This document shows, one piece after another, positions 47,516 to 59,769 of a stretch of DNA of 64,000 nucleotides (positions are counted from its first letter, which is position 1; each line of letters opens with the position of its first letter). Below the pieces are notes generated by a model. The model worked only from the letters and a program-made list of their open reading frames with translations, was not told the DNA's origin and did no database searches. Position numbers and translations under genes: made by a program. This stretch comes from Pseudomonas sp. LS44. GTDB lineage: Bacteria > Pseudomonadota > Gammaproteobacteria > Pseudomonadales > Pseudomonadaceae. The DNA lies in NCBI RefSeq assembly GCF_024730785.1, contig NZ_CP102830.1, positions 4,192,001 through 4,256,000 on the forward strand, written 5' to 3'.

Positions 47516-47926
47516 TTACTGGATGATCAGGTTGTTAAACAGCAGATCGTCCACCAGCGGCTTGCCCTCTTCCTGGCTCAGCACCTGCTGGACTTGCTTG
47601 AGTGCCTCCTGGCGGAGCTTTTCCTTGGCTTCGAGGTCGCCCAGGCTGGCTTCAGTCTGCTGGGAAAACAGCATGACCAACTGATTGCGGATCAACGGTT
47701 CGTGATGCTCGACCTTGTCCTCAGCCTCGCTGCCCGTCACCCGCAGGGCAATGTCGGCCTTGAAGAATTTCAGATGCGTGCCGGAGCCAAAATTGCCGAC
47801 GATGGCCGGCACCAGATTGACGTAAGCGACCTTCGGCGCCGCACCCTCCTTGTCTTCTTCCTTTGCATTAACCTGCACAGCGAACGGTAGAGCTATAACC
47901 AACAGCAGAGCGATCCAGGCTTTCAC
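47516..47926 (-). CDS. FliL-like protein, orphan
   Basis: A 136-residue protein with a signal/anchor (VKAWIALLLVIALPFAVQVNA) and a FliL-type periplasmic domain: FFKADIALRVTGSEAED, LIRNQLVMLFSQQTEASLGD and the terminal LVDDLLFNNLIIQ. FliL stabilises the flagellar stator; this is a short paralogue away from flagellar genes, as PAO1 has near this place. I place the start at GTG 47926, eight bases after GAGG; a longer ATG-initiated frame adds 19 residues and loses the clean signal. Function unproven. Confidence 0.82.
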   Translation of the reverse strand: MKAWIALLLVIALPFAVQVNAKEEDKEGAAPKVAYVNLVPAIVGNFGSGTHLKFFKADIALRVTGSEAEDKVEHHEPLIRNQLVMLFSQQTEASLGDLEAKEKLRQEALKQVQQVLSQEEGKPLVDDLLFNNLIIQ

Positions 47927-48082
47927 AGGGCGATCCTCGACGAATGAGGCGCCTAGCATAGCGAGCGCGCCGCCGGCACCCAAGCCCGACGCTTATGCAG
48001 CGCTATCAGAGCAGGCCATGCTCGTTGACCGCCCCGCCACCCTCTCTACACTCAGGCCCCAGAATAAGCAGAGGAACTCCCC

Positions 48083-49066
48083 ATGAAAGCCGTGCTGTGC
48101 AAAGCCTTCGGTCCCGCCGAAACCCTGGTGCTGGAAGAAACCCCCAGCCCGGTACCGAAAAAATTCGAAGTGCTCCTCGATGTACATGCCGCCGGGGTCA
48201 ACTTTCCCGACACCCTGATCATCGAGGGCAAGTACCAGTTCAAGCCACCGTTCCCGTTCTCGCCGGGTGGCGAGGCGTCCGGCGTGGTCGCCGCGGTCGG
48301 CGAGAAGGTCACCCACGTCAAACCCGGTGACCGGGTCATGGCGCTGACCGGCTGGGGCGCGTTCGCCGAGCAGGTCGCGGTCGGCGCGGACAAGGTGATG
48401 CCGATCCCGGCCAGCCTCGACTTCAACTCGGCCGCCGCGTTCGGCATGACCTACGGCACCTCGCTGCATGCCCTGAAACAGCGCGCCAACCTGCAGCCGG
48501 GCGAAACCCTGCTGGTACTCGGCGCCTCCGGCGGCGTCGGTCTGGCCGCGGTGGAGATCGGCAAGGCGATGGGCGCGCGGGTCATCGCCGCAGCGAGCAG
48601 CGCGGAGAAGCTGGCGGTGGCCAAGGCCGCCGGCGCCGACGAGCTGATCAACTACAGCGAAGAGAATCTGCGCGAGCGGATCAAGGAGATCACCGGCGAG
48701 CACGGCGTCGACGTGATCTATGACCCGGTCGGCGGTGAACTGCTCGAGCAGGCGTTCCGCAGCATCGCCTGGAACGGTCGCTTCCTGGTGGTCGGCTTCG
48801 CCAGCGGCGGCGGCATCCCGGCGCTGCCGGCCAACCTGCCGCTGCTCAAGGGCGCCTCGCTGGTCGGCGTGTTCTGGGGCGCGTTTGCCGCACGCCAGCC
48901 GCAGGACAACGCGGCGAACTTCCAGCAGCTGTTCAAGTGGCACGCCGAAGGCAAGCTCAAGCCGCTGGTGTCGAAAGTCTTCCCGCTGGCCAACGCCGCC
49001 GAGGCGATCGATCATCTCGGCCAGCGCAGGGCAGTCGGCAAGGTGGTGGTGGAAGTCCGGGGTTGA
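48083..49066 (+). CDS. NADPH:quinone oxidoreductase (zinc-less MDR family)
   Basis: A 327-residue medium-chain reductase/dehydrogenase without the catalytic zinc ligands, of the quinone oxidoreductase (QOR) type. It begins MKAVLCKAFGPAETLVLEE. It contains GVNFPDTLIIEGKYQFKPPF near residue 37, LLVLGASGGVGLAAVEIGKA (NADPH-binding Rossmann motif) near residue 142, and GVDVIYDPVGGELLEQAFR near residue 210. Substrate is probably a quinone or enone; in vivo role unknown. It is monocistronic, closed by the dyad at 49067-49103. Confidence 0.93.
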   Translation: MKAVLCKAFGPAETLVLEETPSPVPKKFEVLLDVHAAGVNFPDTLIIEGKYQFKPPFPFSPGGEASGVVAAVGEKVTHVKPGDRVMALTGWGAFAEQVAVGADKVMPIPASLDFNSAAAFGMTYGTSLHALKQRANLQPGETLLVLGASGGVGLAAVEIGKAMGARVIAAASSAEKLAVAKAAGADELINYSEENLRERIKEITGEHGVDVIYDPVGGELLEQAFRSIAWNGRFLVVGFASGGGIPALPANLPLLKGASLVGVFWGAFAARQPQDNAANFQQLFKWHAEGKLKPLVSKVFPLANAAEAIDHLGQRRAVGKVVVEVRG

Positions 49067-49103
49067 TTTGAAAAAGCCCCGCGCAATGCGGGGCTCCTTC
49101 AAA
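49067..49103. terminator. Terminator between quinone reductase and small membrane protein gene
   Basis: AGCCCCGC (49075-49082) and GCGGGGCT (49088-49095) pair, with TTTGAA/TTCAAA extending the dyad. On the minus strand the stem is followed by TTTTT, so it ends the 49113-49334 transcript best; on the plus strand it is weaker. Confidence 0.85.
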
Positions 49104-49112
49104 TAGTCAGCG

Positions 49113-49334
49113 CTAAATCTTGCGCCCTGGCTTACTGACGAAACCCAGAATGGCCAATGCCAACAAAATCAGGTTGGCCACCCAGAAGCGCACAGGCACT
49201 TCATCCTTGCTCACCCAGTGAAAATGCCCACGACCGAGCGCAATCGTACTCCCGGTGCGGAGACTCTCGATTAGCACGATCAGGCAAACAATACTCACCA
49301 GAGTCTGAAACAGCCGCAGCCAGCCCTCATTCAT
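49113..49334 (-). CDS. Small two-pass membrane protein, unknown function
   Basis: A 73-residue protein with two hydrophobic helices (about 9-25, LFQTLVSIVCLIVLIES; and about 48-66, FWVANLILLALAILGFV) joined by a polar loop (GRGHFHWVSKDEVPVR). The start MNEGWLRL lies six bases after the flavin reductase gene ends, so it is likely in that operon. I do not know the family; a PAO1 gene of similar size sits here. It is closed by the terminator at 49067-49103. Confidence 0.75.
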   Translation of the reverse strand: MNEGWLRLFQTLVSIVCLIVLIESLRTGSTIALGRGHFHWVSKDEVPVRFWVANLILLALAILGFVSKPGRKI

Positions 49335-49340
49335 CGCCCT

Positions 49341-50309
49341 TCACTCGCGCGGCGCGTAGGCGAACACGTCGGCGCGCATCTGGTGCGCATCCATGCCCGC
49401 CGCGACCAGCGCGTCGAGGGTGCCGTAGACCATCGCCGGCGAGCCGCTGGCGTACACGTGCAGCGCTGAAAGGTCGGCAAAGTCCTCGCAGACTGCCTCG
49501 TGCAGCATGCCGCAGCGCCCGCCCCAGCTGCACAGCTCGCTGACCACGCGGTGCAGGTGCAGGTTGTCCAGACGCCGCCAGTCGTCCCAGTGCTCGAGCG
49601 CGTAGAAGTCGTCCGGCTGGCGCACGCCCCAGTACAGGTGCACCGGATGCTTGAAGCCGGTCGAGCGGCAATGCTCGATCAGGCTGTGCATCTGCGCCAT
49701 GCCGGTGCCGGCGGCGATCAGCACCAGCGGGCCGTCCGGCAGTTCGGCCAGGTGGGTATCGCCGAACGGCAGCTGCACCCGCGCCAGGCGCGTGCGCTGC
49801 AGCTGGGCGAGAATCGCCTGAGTGCTGACCTCGCGATTGAGGACATGCAGCTCCAGCTCGCGGCCCTGATGCGGCGCCGAGGCCAGCGAGAACGCCGACC
49901 ACTCGCCGTCGTCGCGCTCGAGCAGCAGGTACTGCCCGGCGTGATAGCGCGGCGGCTTGCCGGCCGGGGCGCGCAGGCGCACGCGCCAGACATCGCCACC
50001 CAGCTCGATACACTCGATCAACTGGCAGCTCAGGGTGCGCACCGGCAGTTCGCCGGGCGCCAGCACGCCGTCCCAGTGCAGCACGCAGTCTTGCAGCGGC
50101 TCGGCCAGGCAGGTGAACAGCTCGCCTTGGGCGATCTCGGCACCGGCCTGGCAAACCCGGCCTTCGACCAGCAGCGCCGCGCAGATATGGCAGTTGCCGT
50201 TGCGACAGGCCTGCGGACAGTCGTAGCCGAGGCGCCGCGCGGCATCGAGGATGCGCTCGCCGGAGTGCACATCGAGCACCGCGCCAGAGGGTTGCAGAGT
50301 AACTTTCAC
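49341..50309 (-). CDS. 2Fe-2S ferredoxin-type NAD(P)H flavin reductase
   Basis: A 322-residue electron-transfer protein with an N-terminal plant-type 2Fe-2S domain (about 1-90; ligands in CPQACRNGNCHIC and FTCLAEPL) and a ferredoxin-NADP reductase-like module. FAD-binding signature YHAGQYLLLERDDG lies near residue 122; NAD-binding LIAAGTGMAQMHSLIEH lies near residue 195. It resembles CDP-6-deoxy-glucoseen reductase and Fre. Beside ubiD, it could supply reduced flavin for the prenyl-FMN cofactor, as fre lies by ubiD in E. coli (inference). A family A repeat separates it from ubiD. Confidence 0.9.
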   Translation of the reverse strand: MKVTLQPSGAVLDVHSGERILDAARRLGYDCPQACRNGNCHICAALLVEGRVCQAGAEIAQGELFTCLAEPLQDCVLHWDGVLAPGELPVRTLSCQLIECIELGGDVWRVRLRAPAGKPPRYHAGQYLLLERDDGEWSAFSLASAPHQGRELELHVLNREVSTQAILAQLQRTRLARVQLPFGDTHLAELPDGPLVLIAAGTGMAQMHSLIEHCRSTGFKHPVHLYWGVRQPDDFYALEHWDDWRRLDNLHLHRVVSELCSWGGRCGMLHEAVCEDFADLSALHVYASGSPAMVYGTLDALVAAGMDAHQMRADVFAYAPRE

Positions 50310-50322
50310 GATGCACGCTCTG

Positions 50323-50384
50323 TGGGAGCGAATTCATTCGCGAAACGGGCGCGGTGTGGATCGCGAATAGATTCGCTCCTACGC
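50323..50384. repeat. Family A palindromic repeat between ubiD and flavin reductase
   Basis: GGGAGCGAATTCATTCGCGA faces ATCGCGAATAGATTCGCTCCTAC across about 18 bases. It sits in the transcript between ubiD and the next gene and could act as an RNA hairpin there. Confidence 0.85.
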
Positions 50385-50385
50385 A

Positions 50386-51852
50386 TCAATCGATCCCCAA
50401 CTCGGCCCACAACGCGTCGACTCGTTGCTTGACCGCCTCGTCCTGGACGATCGCCCGACCCCATTCGCGGCTGGTCTCGCCCGGCCACTTGTGGGTGGCG
50501 TCGAGGCCCATCTTCGAGCCGAGACCGGAGATCGGCGAGGCGAAGTCGAGGTAGTCGATCGGCGTGTTGTCGATCAGCACGGTGTCGCGCTTGGGGTCCA
50601 TGCGCGTGGTGATCGCCCAGATCACGTCGTTCCAGTCGCGCGCATTGACGTCGTCATCGGTGACGATGACGAACTTGGTGTACATGAACTGGCGCAGGAA
50701 GCTCCACACGCCGAGCATCACGCGCTTGGCGTGGCCGGGGTACTGCTTCTTGATGGTTACCACCGCCAGGCGATAGGAGCAGCCTTCCGGCGGCAGGTAG
50801 AAGTCGGTGATCTCCGGGAACTGCTTCTGCAGGATCGGCACGAACACTTCGTTGAGCGCCACGCCAAGCACCGCTGGCTCATCCGGCGGCCGCCCGGTGT
50901 AGGTGCTGTGGTAGATCGGCTTCTGGCGGCGGGTGATGCGCTCGACGGTGAACACCGGGAAACGGTCGACTTCGTTGTAGTAGCCGGTGTGATCGCCGTA
51001 CGGGCCTTCGTCGGCCATCTCGCCGGGATGGATCACCCCTTCGAGGACGATTTCCGCGCTGGCCGGCACCTGCAGGTCGCTGCCGCGCGCCTTGACCAGC
51101 TCGGTGCGGTGACCACGCAACAGGCCGGCGAAGGCGTATTCGGAAAGGCTGTCAGGCACCGGGGTGACCGCGCCGAGAATCGTCGCCGGGTCGGCGCCTA
51201 GGGCCACGGCTACCGGATAAGGCTGGCCGGGAAATTTCTCACACCAGTCACGGAAATCCAGCGCGCCACCGCGATGACTGAGCCAGCGCATGATGACTTT
51301 ATTGCGGCCGATTACCTGCTGACGGTAGATACCGAGGTTCTGCCGCTCCTTGTTCGGGCCCTTGGTGATGGTCAGGCCCCAGGTGATCAGCGGCGCCACG
51401 TCGCCGGGCCAGCAGGTTTGCACCGGCAGCTTGGTCAGGTCGACAGCCTCGCCTTCCTCGATCACTTCCTGGCACGGCGCGTCCTTGAGCACCTTGGGCG
51501 CCATAGCCAGGACTTTGCGAAAAACCGGCAGTTTCGCCCAGGCGTCTTTCAACCCCTTCGGCGGCTCCGGCTCCTTGAGGAAGGCCAGCAGCTTGCCAAT
51601 TTCGCGCAGCTCGGAGACCTCCGCCGCGCCCATGCCCAGGGCCACGCGCTTGGGCGTGCCGAACAGGTTGCCGAGTACCGGCATGTCGAAGCCCGTGGGA
51701 TTCTCGAACAGCAGCGCCGGGCCACCCTTGCGCAAGGTGCGGTCACAGATTTCGGTCATCTCGAGCACCGGCGAAACCGGCGTGTGGATGCGCTTGAGTT
51801 CGCCACGCTGTTCCAGGCCGCGGATAAAGTCGCGCAAGTCGCGATACTGCAT
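50386..51852 (-). CDS. ubiD: 3-octaprenyl-4-hydroxybenzoate decarboxylase UbiD
   Basis: Prenyl-FMN-dependent decarboxylase of ubiquinone synthesis; removes the carboxyl group of 3-polyprenyl-4-hydroxybenzoate. The 488-residue product (E. coli 497) starts [20 protein letters not shown]. It has [20 protein letters not shown] near residue 42, [20 protein letters not shown] near residue 170, the catalytic E-x-x-x-R/E region [12 protein letters not shown] near residue 280, and [19 protein letters not shown] near residue 400. It requires UbiX, not found here. Lies upstream of the flavin reductase and follows rho in the same direction. Confidence 0.97.
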   Translation of the reverse strand: MQYRDLRDFIRGLEQRGELKRIHTPVSPVLEMTEICDRTLRKGGPALLFENPTGFDMPVLGNLFGTPKRVALGMGAAEVSELREIGKLLAFLKEPEPPKGLKDAWAKLPVFRKVLAMAPKVLKDAPCQEVIEEGEAVDLTKLPVQTCWPGDVAPLITWGLTITKGPNKERQNLGIYRQQVIGRNKVIMRWLSHRGGALDFRDWCEKFPGQPYPVAVALGADPATILGAVTPVPDSLSEYAFAGLLRGHRTELVKARGSDLQVPASAEIVLEGVIHPGEMADEGPYGDHTGYYNEVDRFPVFTVERITRRQKPIYHSTYTGRPPDEPAVLGVALNEVFVPILQKQFPEITDFYLPPEGCSYRLAVVTIKKQYPGHAKRVMLGVWSFLRQFMYTKFVIVTDDDVNARDWNDVIWAITTRMDPKRDTVLIDNTPIDYLDFASPISGLGSKMGLDATHKWPGETSREWGRAIVQDEAVKQRVDALWAELGID

Positions 51853-51944
51853 GCTTGAGCCTCGTGTGGGGCGCGCAGGTCGGGGCGCAAAGTTTAGCGC
51901 CGAACCCGGGTATTCAGAAGGCGGACCAGAAGCCAGATGTGCAA

Positions 51945-51968
51945 AAGCCGGGTTTCCCCGGCTTCGGC
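51945..51968 (-). terminator. Terminator of rho
   Basis: AAGCCGGG (51945-51952) pairs with CCCGGCTT (51957-51964). Read on the minus strand the stem is followed by TTTG, 18 bases beyond the rho stop. The 130-base gap otherwise shows nothing I can name. Confidence 0.75.
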
Positions 51969-51982
51969 GGCCTAGCCACGAC

Positions 51983-53242
<1,260 letters not shown>

Positions 53243-53362
53243 AGGAATGACGTAATCGTAAGGAAGGGGAAAATAAGCTCTGGGCTTAAGAGGCCGCGTC
53301 GCGAAAGAATGCGACAGGTCGCGTACTTATTGGATTAGGAGAGCGTCGACGGCGGCTGGAGG

Positions 53363-53381
53363 GCAGCGGAGAAACCGCTGC
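53363..53381 (-). promoter_or_regulatory. Hairpin in the rho leader
   Basis: GCAGCGG (53363-53369) and CCGCTGC (53375-53381) form a perfect seven-base stem with a five-base loop about 120 bases before the rho start. It would lie in the 5' leader if transcription starts beyond it, and may affect autoregulation. This is inference. Confidence 0.3.
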
Positions 53382-53430
53382 GTGGGCGAATTTACCATCG
53401 CCCTGGCGGAAACGTCTAGTAGCACGACAT

Positions 53431-53462
53431 AAAAAACCCTGCTCGAGGCAGGGCTTTTTTTC
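53431..53462. terminator. Terminator of trxA
   Basis: AAAAAACCCTGC, four-base loop, GCAGGGCTTTTTT: a perfect short stem flanked by an A-run and a T-run. On the minus strand it closes trxA, whose stop is at 53468; on the plus strand it would also work. Confidence 0.9.
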
Positions 53463-53467
53463 ACGAC

Positions 53468-53794
53468 TTAGATGTTGCTGTCGAGGAATGCCGCCAACTG
53501 CGACTTGGACAGTGCACCGACCTTGGTGGCCTCGACGTTGCCGTTCTTGAACAGCATCAGGGTCGGGATGCCACGCACGCCGTATTTCGGCGGGGTGTCC
53601 TGGTTTTCGTCGATGTTCAATTTGCAGACCTTCAGTTTGCCTTGATAGGTCTGGGCGATTTCGTCGAGCACCGGGGCAATCATTTTGCACGGGCCGCACC
53701 ACTCCGCCCAGTAGTCGACCAGCACCGGGCCATCAGCCTGGAGTACATCTTGATCGAAGCTGGCGTCGCTGACGTTGGTGATGAATTCGCTCAT
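53468..53794 (-). CDS. trxA: Thioredoxin 1
   Basis: Cytoplasmic dithiol reductant. The 108-residue product starts [18 protein letters not shown]; a 14-residue upstream frame extension is rejected. The active site WCGPC has Cys33 and Cys36, in [20 protein letters not shown]. The cis-proline loop [11 protein letters not shown] lies near residue 74. Length is exactly that of E. coli TrxA. It is transcribed toward rho but separated from it by a strong terminator; divergent from ppx. Confidence 0.98.
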   Translation of the reverse strand: MSEFITNVSDASFDQDVLQADGPVLVDYWAEWCGPCKMIAPVLDEIAQTYQGKLKVCKLNIDENQDTPPKYGVRGIPTLMLFKNGNVEATKVGALSKSQLAAFLDSNI

Positions 53795-54148
53795 GGAAAG
53801 TCTCCGTGGTCGGAAGCAAAAAGTGGCCGCCATCATAGCCCGGCTCGGCGGTGGCCGAAAGCCGCAGCCGATTGAGCTTTGCTATGGCTCAGTGCATGAA
53901 AGCTGATCGTGGCAGGCTTGCAAGGAACCGCACAAACGCCACGCTAGCGCTGCCGCAACATCGCTGTCACAGCCTGGAAGCAGAATCGAGGATGAGCCGA
54001 TAGTGCTCGCCAGCCCGCCTGCCGACAACCCCAGAGCCGCCGCATGAATCGACTGACCGTGCCGTTCGAGTGCACCGTTCCGCGCTTCGCGTTGGCGTTG
54101 TTGGCCTATCATGGCACGATGTCGCGGATACGCCTCGAGAACCGAATC
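53795..54148. other. Gap between trxA and ppx
   Basis: This 354-base divergent intergenic region should hold the promoters of trxA and ppx. I see no convincing promoter boxes, dyads or repeats. The ppx reading frame stays open back to 54044, but the added codons lack family character. A frame of 111 codons on the minus strand (53882-54217) overlaps ppx and looks spurious. Confidence 0.5.
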
Positions 54149-55651
54149 ATGCCGCAAAGCCCAGCGAAGAATTTCTCCCATATCGCCGCCATTGACCTCG
54201 GCTCGAACAGCTTCCATATCGTTCTAGCCAAGGCTGACCATGGCGAGATCCGCATTCTTGAGCGGCTCGGGGAGAAAGTTCAGCTCGCAGCAGGAATTGA
54301 TGAGCAGCGCCTGCTCAGCGAAGAAGCGATGCAGCGCGGGGTCGATTGCTTGCGCCGCTTTGCCCAGCTGACCAACGGCCTGCCGCAAGGTGCCGTACGT
54401 ATCGTCGGCACCAACGCACTGCGCGAAGCACGGAATCGCAGCGAATTCATCCGCCGCGCCGAAGCCGTGCTCGGCCATCCGGTGGAAGTGATTTCCGGCC
54501 GCGAAGAAGCGCGTCTGATTCACTTGGGGGTCTCGCACACCCTTGCCGATACGCCGGGCAAACGCCTGATCGCCGACATTGGCGGAGGCAGCACCGAATT
54601 CATCATCGGCCAGCGCTTCGAGCCGCTGCTGCGGGAAAGCCTGCAGATGGGCTGCGTGAGTTTCACCCAACGTTATTTCAAGGACGGCAAGATCACTCCG
54701 GCCCGCTACGCCCAGGCCTACACCGCAGCGCGTCTGGAGCTGATGGGCATCGAGCAGAGTCTGCGCCGGCTCGGCTGGCAGGAAGCGGTCGGCGCGTCCG
54801 GCACCCTGCGCGCCGTGGGACTGGCCAGCAAGGCCGCAGGCCACGGCAATGGCGAGGTCAATCCGGAGGGCATCGCCTGGCTGAAGCGCAAACTGTTGAA
54901 GCTGGGCGATGCGGACAAACTCGACCTCGATGGGATCAAGCCGGATCGACGGGCGATTTTTCCAGCCGGCCTGGCGATCTGCGAGGCAATCTTCGACGCG
55001 CTCGAACTGAAAAGCATGGCCCACTCCGATGGCGCCCTGCGCGAAGGCGTACTGTATGACCTGCTCGGCCGCCATCACCATGAGGACGTCCGCGAGCGCA
55101 CCCTCAGTGCGCTGATGGAGCGCTATCGCGTCGATGTGGATCAGGCAGCCCGCGTCGAAGCCAAGGCCTTGAAGGCCCTGGAAAGCGTCGCCGACGCCTG
55201 GCAACTGGATGATGACTGGCACCACGAACTGCTCAGCTGGGCGGCGCGCGTCCATGAACTCGGCCAGGACATCGCGCATTACCACTATCACAAGCACGGC
55301 GCCTATCTGATCGAACACTCCGACCTGGCCGGCTTTTCACGCCAGGACCAGTTGATGCTTGCCCTGTTGGTTCGCGGCCATAGGCGCAACATTCCGCAGG
55401 AGCGCTTCGCCGAGTTTGGCGATGAAGGCGTGCAGCTGATTCGCCTCTGCGTGCTGCTGCGCTTCGCGATTCTCTTCCATCACATCCGTGGTACCCAGGA
55501 AATGCCCACGGTGCAGCTGCAGGCCGGCGCCCGCAGTCTCGATGTGGTGTTTCCGGCTGGGTGGCTGGAAGCCAACCCGCTGACCCAGGCGGATTTCGAG
55601 CAAGAAGCCGAGTGGCTCAAACGGATCGATTTCACCCTCAACGTCCGTTAA
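54149..55651 (+). CDS. ppx: Exopolyphosphatase
   Basis: Degrades inorganic polyphosphate from the end, and also pppGpp in some species. The 500-residue product (E. coli 513) starts [20 protein letters not shown]. The ASKHA phosphate-1 motif [31 protein letters not shown] (phosphate-2) near residue 148, and [16 protein letters not shown] are intact. The C-terminal half carries an HD-like helical domain ([21 protein letters not shown] near residue 355). It is convergent with ppk1, 52 bases away, with a terminator between; the two enzymes have opposite effects on polyphosphate. Confidence 0.96.
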   Translation: MPQSPAKNFSHIAAIDLGSNSFHIVLAKADHGEIRILERLGEKVQLAAGIDEQRLLSEEAMQRGVDCLRRFAQLTNGLPQGAVRIVGTNALREARNRSEFIRRAEAVLGHPVEVISGREEARLIHLGVSHTLADTPGKRLIADIGGGSTEFIIGQRFEPLLRESLQMGCVSFTQRYFKDGKITPARYAQAYTAARLELMGIEQSLRRLGWQEAVGASGTLRAVGLASKAAGHGNGEVNPEGIAWLKRKLLKLGDADKLDLDGIKPDRRAIFPAGLAICEAIFDALELKSMAHSDGALREGVLYDLLGRHHHEDVRERTLSALMERYRVDVDQAARVEAKALKALESVADAWQLDDDWHHELLSWAARVHELGQDIAHYHYHKHGAYLIEHSDLAGFSRQDQLMLALLVRGHRRNIPQERFAEFGDEGVQLIRLCVLLRFAILFHHIRGTQEMPTVQLQAGARSLDVVFPAGWLEANPLTQADFEQEAEWLKRIDFTLNVR

Positions 55652-55681
55652 CGCCTGCGCGACCCCGCGACAGGCGTTTCT
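55650..55681. terminator. Terminator between ppx and ppk1
   Basis: AACGCCTG (55650-55657) pairs with CAGGCGTT (55671-55678), followed by TTCTC. The 13-base loop is GC-rich. It serves ppx and possibly ppk1 from the other side. Confidence 0.65.
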
Positions 55682-55703
55682 CGAACCATCCGCAAAGTGC
55701 TCC

Positions 55704-57965
55704 TCAGCGCACGCTGACTACCGGCGTGGTCAGCTTGTCGAACAGGATCTGCTGCGCGCTGCGGGCGTTCTGGTTACCGGTCGGGCTATTGCGCAGATAG
55801 CGACCATCCGGCTGCAATTGCCAGCTGTGGGTATTGTCGCTGAGATAAGTCTCAAGCTCTTTTTTCACCCGCAGAATCAACTTGCGACCTTCCACCGGGA
55901 AGCAGGTTTCGACCCGTTTATCGAGGTTGCGCTCCATCCAGTCGGCGCTGGACAGGTACAGCTGTTCGTCGCCGTTGTTGTGGAAGTAGTAGATCCGCGT
56001 GTGCTCGAGGAAGCGGCCGATGATCGAGCGTACCTGGATATTGTGTGACACCCCCGGCACGCCCGGGCGCAGACAGCACATGCCGCGCACCACCAAATCG
56101 ATCTTCACCCCAGCCTGGCTGGCCTTGTACAGCGCGCGGATGATCTTCGGATCGGTCAGCGAATTGAACTTGGCCATGATGTGCGCCGACTTGCCCTCGC
56201 TGGCGTGCTGGGTCTCGCGGGCGATCAGATCGAGCATGCCCTTCTTCAAGGTGAACGGAGCGTGCAGCAGCTTCTTCATGCGCAGCGTCTTGCCCATGCC
56301 GATCAGTTGGCTGAACAGTTTGGAGACGTCCTCGCCGAGCGCCACGTCGGCGGTCAGCAGGCTGTAGTCGGTGTACAGACGGGCGTTGCCGGCGTGGTAG
56401 TTGCCGGTGCCAAGGTGCGCGTAACGGCGCAGTTCGCCGTTCTCGCGGCGCAGGATGAGGATCATCTTGGCGTGGGTCTTGAAGCCGACCACGCCGTAGA
56501 TCACCACCGCACCGGCGGCCTGCAGACGGCTGGCCAGCTGCAGGTTGGATTCCTCGTCGAAACGCGCACGCAGTTCGATCACCGCGGTGACCTCCTTGCC
56601 GTTACGCGCCGCCTCGACCAGCGCGTCGACGATCTCCGAGTTGGCCCCGGCGCGATACAGGGTCTGCTTGATCGCCAGCACGTTGGGATCCTTGGCGGCC
56701 TGGCGCAGCAGGTCGACCACCGGAGTAAACGACTCGAACGGGTGCAGCAGCAGCACGTCCTGCTTGCCGATCACGTTGAAGATGTTCTCGGCGTTCTGCA
56801 GCAGCTTGGGGATCACCGGAGTGAACGGCTTGTTCTGCAGCTCCGGATGGCTGTCCAGGCCGGTGATGCTGAACAGGCGGGTCAGGTTAACCGGACCATT
56901 GACCCGGTACAGCTCGCTGTCGCTGAGGTTGAACTGCTTGAGCAGGTAGTCGGACAGGTGCGCCGGACAGGTATCGACCACCTCGAGGCGCACGCCATCG
57001 CCATAGCGGCGCGAGAACAGTTCGCCGCGCAGCGCGCGGGCCAGGTCCTCGACATCCTCGGTGTCCACCGACAGGTCGGCGTTACGGGTCAGGCGGAACT
57101 GGTAGCAGCCCTTGACCTTCATACCGGGGAACAGGTCGTCGGCGTGGGCGTGGATCATCGAGGAGAGGAACACGTAGTTGTCGCCGGGGCCGCTGATCTC
57201 TTCCGGCACCTTGATGATCCGCGGCAGCAGGCGCGGCGCCGGGATGATCGCCAAACCGGAATCGCGGCCGAAGGCGTCGATGCCCTCCAGTTCGACGATG
57301 AAGTTCAGGCTCTTGTTTACTAACAAGGGGAAGGGATGCGTCGGGTCGAGGCCGATCGGGGTGATGATCGGCGCGATCTCGTCGCGGAAGTAGCGGCGCA
57401 CCCAGGCCTTGAGCTTGACGGTCCAGAAACGCCGGCGGATGAAGTTGATCTGGTGCTTGGCCAGCGCCGGGAACAGCACGTCGTTGAGGATCGCGTACTG
57501 GCGGCCGACCTGCTCGTGCACCAGCTCGCTGATCCGCGCCAGCGCCTGGTGCGGCTGCAGGCCGTCGGCGCCGGCCTGTTCGCGGGCGAAGGTGATCTGC
57601 TTTTTCAGCCCGGCGACGCGAATCTCGAAGAATTCGTCGAGGTTGCTGGAGAAGATCAGCAGGAACTTCAACCGCTCGAGCAACGGGTAGGACTCGTCCA
57701 GCGCCTGCTCCAGCACGCGGATATTGAATTTCAGCTGCGACAGCTCGCGGTGAATGTACAGGCTGCTGTCATCCAGGCTGGGCACGACCAGCGGCGCGGC
57801 AATCGGCTCGGCCGGCAGGTGTTCCACGACGACGCTGGGTGGCGCCGCCTCGACCACGGCGTCGCCAGCTTCGACGAGCGGCGCTTCGACCGGTGTCTCG
57901 GTCAGCGCCGGGTCCAGGGGTTCAGCCTTGAGCAATGCACTATCTGTAAGTCCAGCGGTGTTCAT
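55704..57965 (-). CDS. ppk1: Polyphosphate kinase 1
   Basis: Makes inorganic polyphosphate from ATP. The 753-residue product has a PPK1 core from about residue 65 ([20 protein letters not shown]), an N-terminal alanine/proline-rich extension (about residues 1-60) longer than in E. coli (688 total), and the catalytic phospholipase-D-like segments. The autophosphorylated histidine region [18 protein letters not shown] lies near residue 500, and [20 protein letters not shown] near residue 665. Its start lies 20 bases from the hemB stop on the same strand, so the two genes probably form one transcript. It is convergent with ppx. Confidence 0.97.
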   Translation of the reverse strand: MNTAGLTDSALLKAEPLDPALTETPVEAPLVEAGDAVVEAAPPSVVVEHLPAEPIAAPLVVPSLDDSSLYIHRELSQLKFNIRVLEQALDESYPLLERLKFLLIFSSNLDEFFEIRVAGLKKQITFAREQAGADGLQPHQALARISELVHEQVGRQYAILNDVLFPALAKHQINFIRRRFWTVKLKAWVRRYFRDEIAPIITPIGLDPTHPFPLLVNKSLNFIVELEGIDAFGRDSGLAIIPAPRLLPRIIKVPEEISGPGDNYVFLSSMIHAHADDLFPGMKVKGCYQFRLTRNADLSVDTEDVEDLARALRGELFSRRYGDGVRLEVVDTCPAHLSDYLLKQFNLSDSELYRVNGPVNLTRLFSITGLDSHPELQNKPFTPVIPKLLQNAENIFNVIGKQDVLLLHPFESFTPVVDLLRQAAKDPNVLAIKQTLYRAGANSEIVDALVEAARNGKEVTAVIELRARFDEESNLQLASRLQAAGAVVIYGVVGFKTHAKMILILRRENGELRRYAHLGTGNYHAGNARLYTDYSLLTADVALGEDVSKLFSQLIGMGKTLRMKKLLHAPFTLKKGMLDLIARETQHASEGKSAHIMAKFNSLTDPKIIRALYKASQAGVKIDLVVRGMCCLRPGVPGVSHNIQVRSIIGRFLEHTRIYYFHNNGDEQLYLSSADWMERNLDKRVETCFPVEGRKLILRVKKELETYLSDNTHSWQLQPDGRYLRNSPTGNQNARSAQQILFDKLTTPVVSVR

Positions 57966-57985
57966 CGAATCCTTCCTGGGGCGAT

Positions 57986-59146
<1,161 letters not shown>

Positions 59147-59214
59147 TCAGCATGCTTTGCCGTTGTGCCCGGCGCGGGTTAGGCTGCGCGTTCATTTCGC
59201 TGCCCGCGCTGACG

Positions 59215-59769
59215 ATGCTCCAAAATCTCCTGCAGGACTTCGGCTACTTCGCCCTGTTTCTCGGCACCTTCTTCGAGGGCGAGACCATTCTGGTGCTGGC
59301 CGGCTTTCTGGCGTTTCGCGGCTACCTGGACATCAACGCGGTGATCGCCACGGCGTTCTTCGGCAGCTATGCCGGCGACCAGTTGTGGTACTACCTGGGC
59401 CGTCACAAGGGCCGGGAAATCCTCGCCCGCCGCCCGCGCTGGACTCTCCTCGGCGAAAAAGCCCTGATCTATGTGCGCCGCCATCCCGACTTGTGGGTGC
59501 TGAGCTTTCGCTTCGTCTACGGTCTGCGTACGGTGATGCCGGTGGCGATCGGCTTGTCCGGTTATCCGCCGCTGCGCTACCTGATCCTCAATGGCATCGG
59601 CGCGATTATCTGGGCAGTGGCCCTGGGCCTGGCCGCCTTCCACTTCGGCAACGTGCTGGAAGGCATCCTCGGCAACATCAAGAAGTACGAGCTGTGGGTG
59701 CTCGGCGGCCTGGTCGCCCTCGGCGCCGCGCTCTGGCTGTGGCGCCGCCTGCGCACGCCACGCATCTGA
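59215..59769 (+). CDS. DedA-family inner-membrane protein
   Basis: A 184-residue DedA/VTT-type membrane protein; relatives act in lipid scrambling or proton-dependent envelope homeostasis. It has the conserved acidic patch GTFFEGETILVLAGFLA near residue 16, the YAGDQLWYYLGRHKGR segment near residue 52 (re-entrant loop), and FRFVYGLRTVMPVAIGLSG near residue 102 with its essential arginine. About five hydrophobic stretches are visible. Start ATG 59215 chosen; 28 upstream residues in frame look non-coding. Its stop abuts, base to base, the stop of the convergent desaturase gene (TGATCA). Confidence 0.93.
   Translation: MLQNLLQDFGYFALFLGTFFEGETILVLAGFLAFRGYLDINAVIATAFFGSYAGDQLWYYLGRHKGREILARRPRWTLLGEKALIYVRRHPDLWVLSFRFVYGLRTVMPVAIGLSGYPPLRYLILNGIGAIIWAVALGLAAFHFGNVLEGILGNIKKYELWVLGGLVALGAALWLWRRLRTPRI

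Noticed and set aside
53882..54217. A 111-codon minus-strand frame upstream of ppx
   Set aside because: It overlaps the ppx start, has no binding site and an atypical composition.
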